A DNA stretch of 61,214 nt from JBDTNK01 sp039933775. Lineage in GTDB: Bacteria > Chloroflexota > Limnocylindria > QHBO01. Below, in pieces: positions 59,831 through 61,214 of the stretch. Below the pieces are notes generated by a model, which was not told the origin of the DNA, searched no databases, and worked only from the letters and a program-made list of their open reading frames with translations. The position numbers and the translations under genes were made by a program. Each line of letters opens with the position of its first letter. Position 1 is the first letter of the stretch. The stretch spans positions 1-61,214 of the forward strand of contig JBDTNK010000004.1 in NCBI GenBank assembly GCA_039933775.1. Direction: 5' to 3'.

Positions 59831-60364
59831 TCAGCCGGCGACGCCGCGCGTGCCCTCGACCGCGATGCGGATCGCCCGCGACTCCTCCTCGGAGAGGGCG
59901 TGGCTCGAGGTGGCGCCCTCGACCGGCTTGGCGTAGATGCGCGTGTTCGAGCGCCCGTGCAGGCTGCTGATGACGATGCCGTCGCGCGCGTCGTCGAGGA
60001 GGGCGATCGCGAAGCTCTGGTCCGAGCCGGTGTCCTCGAACGGATTGAAGCGCACCATCCCGATGTGCCGCAGGCTGCTCCGCGTCCGCTCCTCGAGCGT
60101 CGTCTGCAGCCGGTTCACCTCATCCAGGCGACCGCTCACATCGGTCACCCGTCCGACATGGCTTTCCAGCATCTCGCGCAACGAGCCACCGTCCGTGCCG
60201 CCGCCCAGGAGCGCCTCGTAGCGACGCACCGCGCCGCGCAGCCGGAACGACTGGGTGACGAGCAGGGCGAGCAGGATGATGAGCAGGGCCGCGACGATCG
60301 CGAAGGCGACCGCCAGGTTCTCGAGGAGGATCCGGTTGAGGTCGGCCACGGCGGTCGGTATCAT
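59831..60364 (-). CDS. DUF4446 membrane protein
   Basis: 177 residues from ATG 60364, with GGAG about seven bases upstream. One N-terminal membrane helix (residues 13-38) is followed by a helical stretch (residues 50-90), then the DUF4446 core RHIGMVRFNPFEDTGSDQSFAIALLDDARDGIVISSLHGRSNTRIYAKPV. The family is widespread in Gram-positives and often lies near chromosome-partition genes. Its function is unknown. Confidence 0.88.
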   Translation of the reverse strand: MIPTAVADLNRILLENLAVAFAIVAALLIILLALLVTQSFRLRGAVRRYEALLGGGTDGGSLREMLESHVGRVTDVSGRLDEVNRLQTTLEERTRSSLRHIGMVRFNPFEDTGSDQSFAIALLDDARDGIVISSLHGRSNTRIYAKPVEGATSSHALSEEESRAIRIAVEGTRGVAG

Positions 60365-60424
60365 AGCGCTCCGCCCGGCTCGCCTGAGCCGATGCGCCGT
60401 GCCCACAGAAACCCCGAGGAGCGC

Positions 60425-60814
60425 ATGCCAGCCAAACGCACCGGCAAGGCCAGCAGCCGTCAGTCACGACAGCGACGCCAGCAGCAGCGGTCGAGCCAGC
60501 GTGCGCCCCTCCAGCGGCCGACCGATGTGGCTGGGACCAACGCGCCCGATGTGACTCCGGCAGCACCGCTGGCGCCCACACCGTCGGTATCCGCACCTGC
60601 TGTGGCCTCAGGCTCCTCCGCGGCGCGCTCGACGCGCCCGGCCTCGAAGTTCGCGGGGCTGTACGGATCGTCACGGCTCAGCGAGCAGGCGCACCTCGAG
60701 TACCACTACGTGGAGCGCGACCTGCGCAACATCGGCGTCCTGGTGGCGGTCATGCTCGTCCTGCTGATCATCGCCACGGTTGTACTCAACGCCATCGGCA
60801 TCGGCCCCAGCTAG
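60425..60814 (+). CDS. Small protein with basic/disordered N-terminus and one C-terminal membrane helix
   Basis: 129 residues from ATG 60425, with GAGGAG just upstream. Residues 1-85 are low-complexity (Arg/Gln/Ser, then Pro/Ala/Thr). A conserved-looking block (EQAHLEYHYVERDLRNIGVLVAVMLVLLIIATVVL) ends in a single membrane helix at about 103-123. Short proteins with this YVxRDLRRI-type block before a helix occur widely in Chloroflexi-like genomes. I cannot name a function. Its stop codon overlaps that of rarA. Confidence 0.7.
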   Translation: MPAKRTGKASSRQSRQRRQQQRSSQRAPLQRPTDVAGTNAPDVTPAAPLAPTPSVSAPAVASGSSAARSTRPASKFAGLYGSSRLSEQAHLEYHYVERDLRNIGVLVAVMLVLLIIATVVLNAIGIGPS

Positions 60815-61214
60815 CCGGCGTCCCCCTTGCGTGCCGCGCGGCGCTCGCGGCGCAGCCGGTCGAGGCGCTCCCCGATCTTCGCCTCGAGACCCGCGTTCGA
60901 GGGCTCGTAGTAGACCCGGCCGACGAGCTCGTCGGGCAGATACTGCTGGTCGACGTCCGCGCCCTCGAAGTCGTGCGGGTATTGGTAGCCCTTGCCGTAG
61001 CCATGCTCGCGCGCCAGGCGCCGATGCGACGAAGGCCGCAGGTGGAGCGGCACCGGCAGGCGCCCCTTCTGCTCGACGTCGGCCAGCGCGGCGAAGTAGG
61101 CGCCACCGGCTCGATTCGACTTGGGGGCCGATGCGACGTAGGCGACCGCCTGGGCCAGGGCGTACTGCGCCTCCGGCAGCCCGATCATCTCGACCGCCTG
61201 CATCGCCGCCACCG
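60811..61214 (-). CDS. rarA: Replication-associated recombination protein A, C-terminal part
   Basis: The visible 134 residues run from the window edge to TAG at 60811. They match the C-terminal tetramerisation region of RarA/MgsA AAA ATPases: AMQAVEMIGLPEAQYALAQAVAYVASAPKSNRA, VPLHLRPSSHR and GKGYQYPHDFEGADVDQQYLPDEL. The AAA core lies outside the window. RarA acts at stalled replication forks. Confidence 0.93.
   Translation of the reverse strand, partial: VAAMQAVEMIGLPEAQYALAQAVAYVASAPKSNRAGGAYFAALADVEQKGRLPVPLHLRPSSHRRLAREHGYGKGYQYPHDFEGADVDQQYLPDELVGRVYYEPSNAGLEAKIGERLDRLRRERRAARKGDAG

Noticed and set aside
1..61214. CRISPR arrays, insertion sequences, toxin-antitoxin pairs or phage genes
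   Set aside because: I looked for regularly spaced repeats, transposase motifs and such gene pairs and saw none that I could support.

Overview
The window is a GC-rich (by eye about 65-70%), densely packed bacterial chromosome segment of housekeeping genes. I see no insertion sequence, phage, integrase island or CRISPR array. Gene content (rel, aspS, hisS, topA, dprA, comM, ftsH, pckA, murE/murI, two receiver-CpaE proteins with TadE/TadG-like pilins, DUF4446, a DUF2342-type metalloprotease, NfeD/slipin) and the TATACT or TANNNT promoter boxes fit an uncultured Chloroflexota lineage (Limnocylindria-like) better than an actinobacterium. That placement is inference. The cell makes peptidoglycan (murE, murI, two FemABX enzymes).

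Layout. 1-5.7 kb: aspS (cut by the edge), a small membrane protein, a GT1 glycosyltransferase, hisS and the (p)ppGpp enzyme rel. 5.7-12.6 kb: an overlapping minus-strand operon topA-xerC-femX-murE-femX. 12.7-17.3 kb: an exported Ig-like/CAP-domain protein and the transformation pair comM-dprA. 17.4-18.9 kb: a double-GNAT acetyltransferase gene lying between two copies of the cpaE 3' end, so the locus has been rearranged. 18.8-27.2 kb: receiver-CpaE ATPase, hydrolase, slipin/NfeD, NUDIX protein, then three plus-strand pilin-like genes. 27.2-30.1 kb: stand-alone DnaB-type ATPase, J-domain protein, HAD hydrolase and ThpR. 30.2-34.2 kb: a FbpABC-like ABC importer. 34.3-38.2 kb: ftsH, tilS, tRNA-Met and a DUF1905 protein. 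38.5-40.0 kb: pckA.

40.06-44.2 kb is the most system-like accessory block. A hemerythrin / DUF2249 / small-protein operon faces a probable Fe-S-sensing regulator that leads a DUF59, NnrS, AhpD-like and DUF488 operon, which suggests a nitric-oxide or oxygen stress module. 44.2-49.5 kb: FtsB-like protein, the MrfA/MrfB DNA-repair pair behind a LexA-like box, a PfkB kinase and an unknown protein. 49.5-59.1 kb: a long minus-strand run (uvrD-like Fe-S helicase-nuclease, membrane protein, methyltransferase, a second receiver-CpaE, murI, metalloprotease, dehydrogenase, ychF). 59.2-61.2 kb: an orphan SelB C-terminal-like protein, DUF4446, a small membrane protein and the end of rarA.

Genes within operons are usually joined by 4-base ATGA or GTGA overlaps, indicating translational coupling. 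Several first genes lack a Shine-Dalgarno sequence and have a -10-like hexamer 6-9 bases before the start codon, pointing to leaderless mRNAs. The octamer GACCGATG is strongly over-represented on both strands, in several reading frames and in intergenic DNA.
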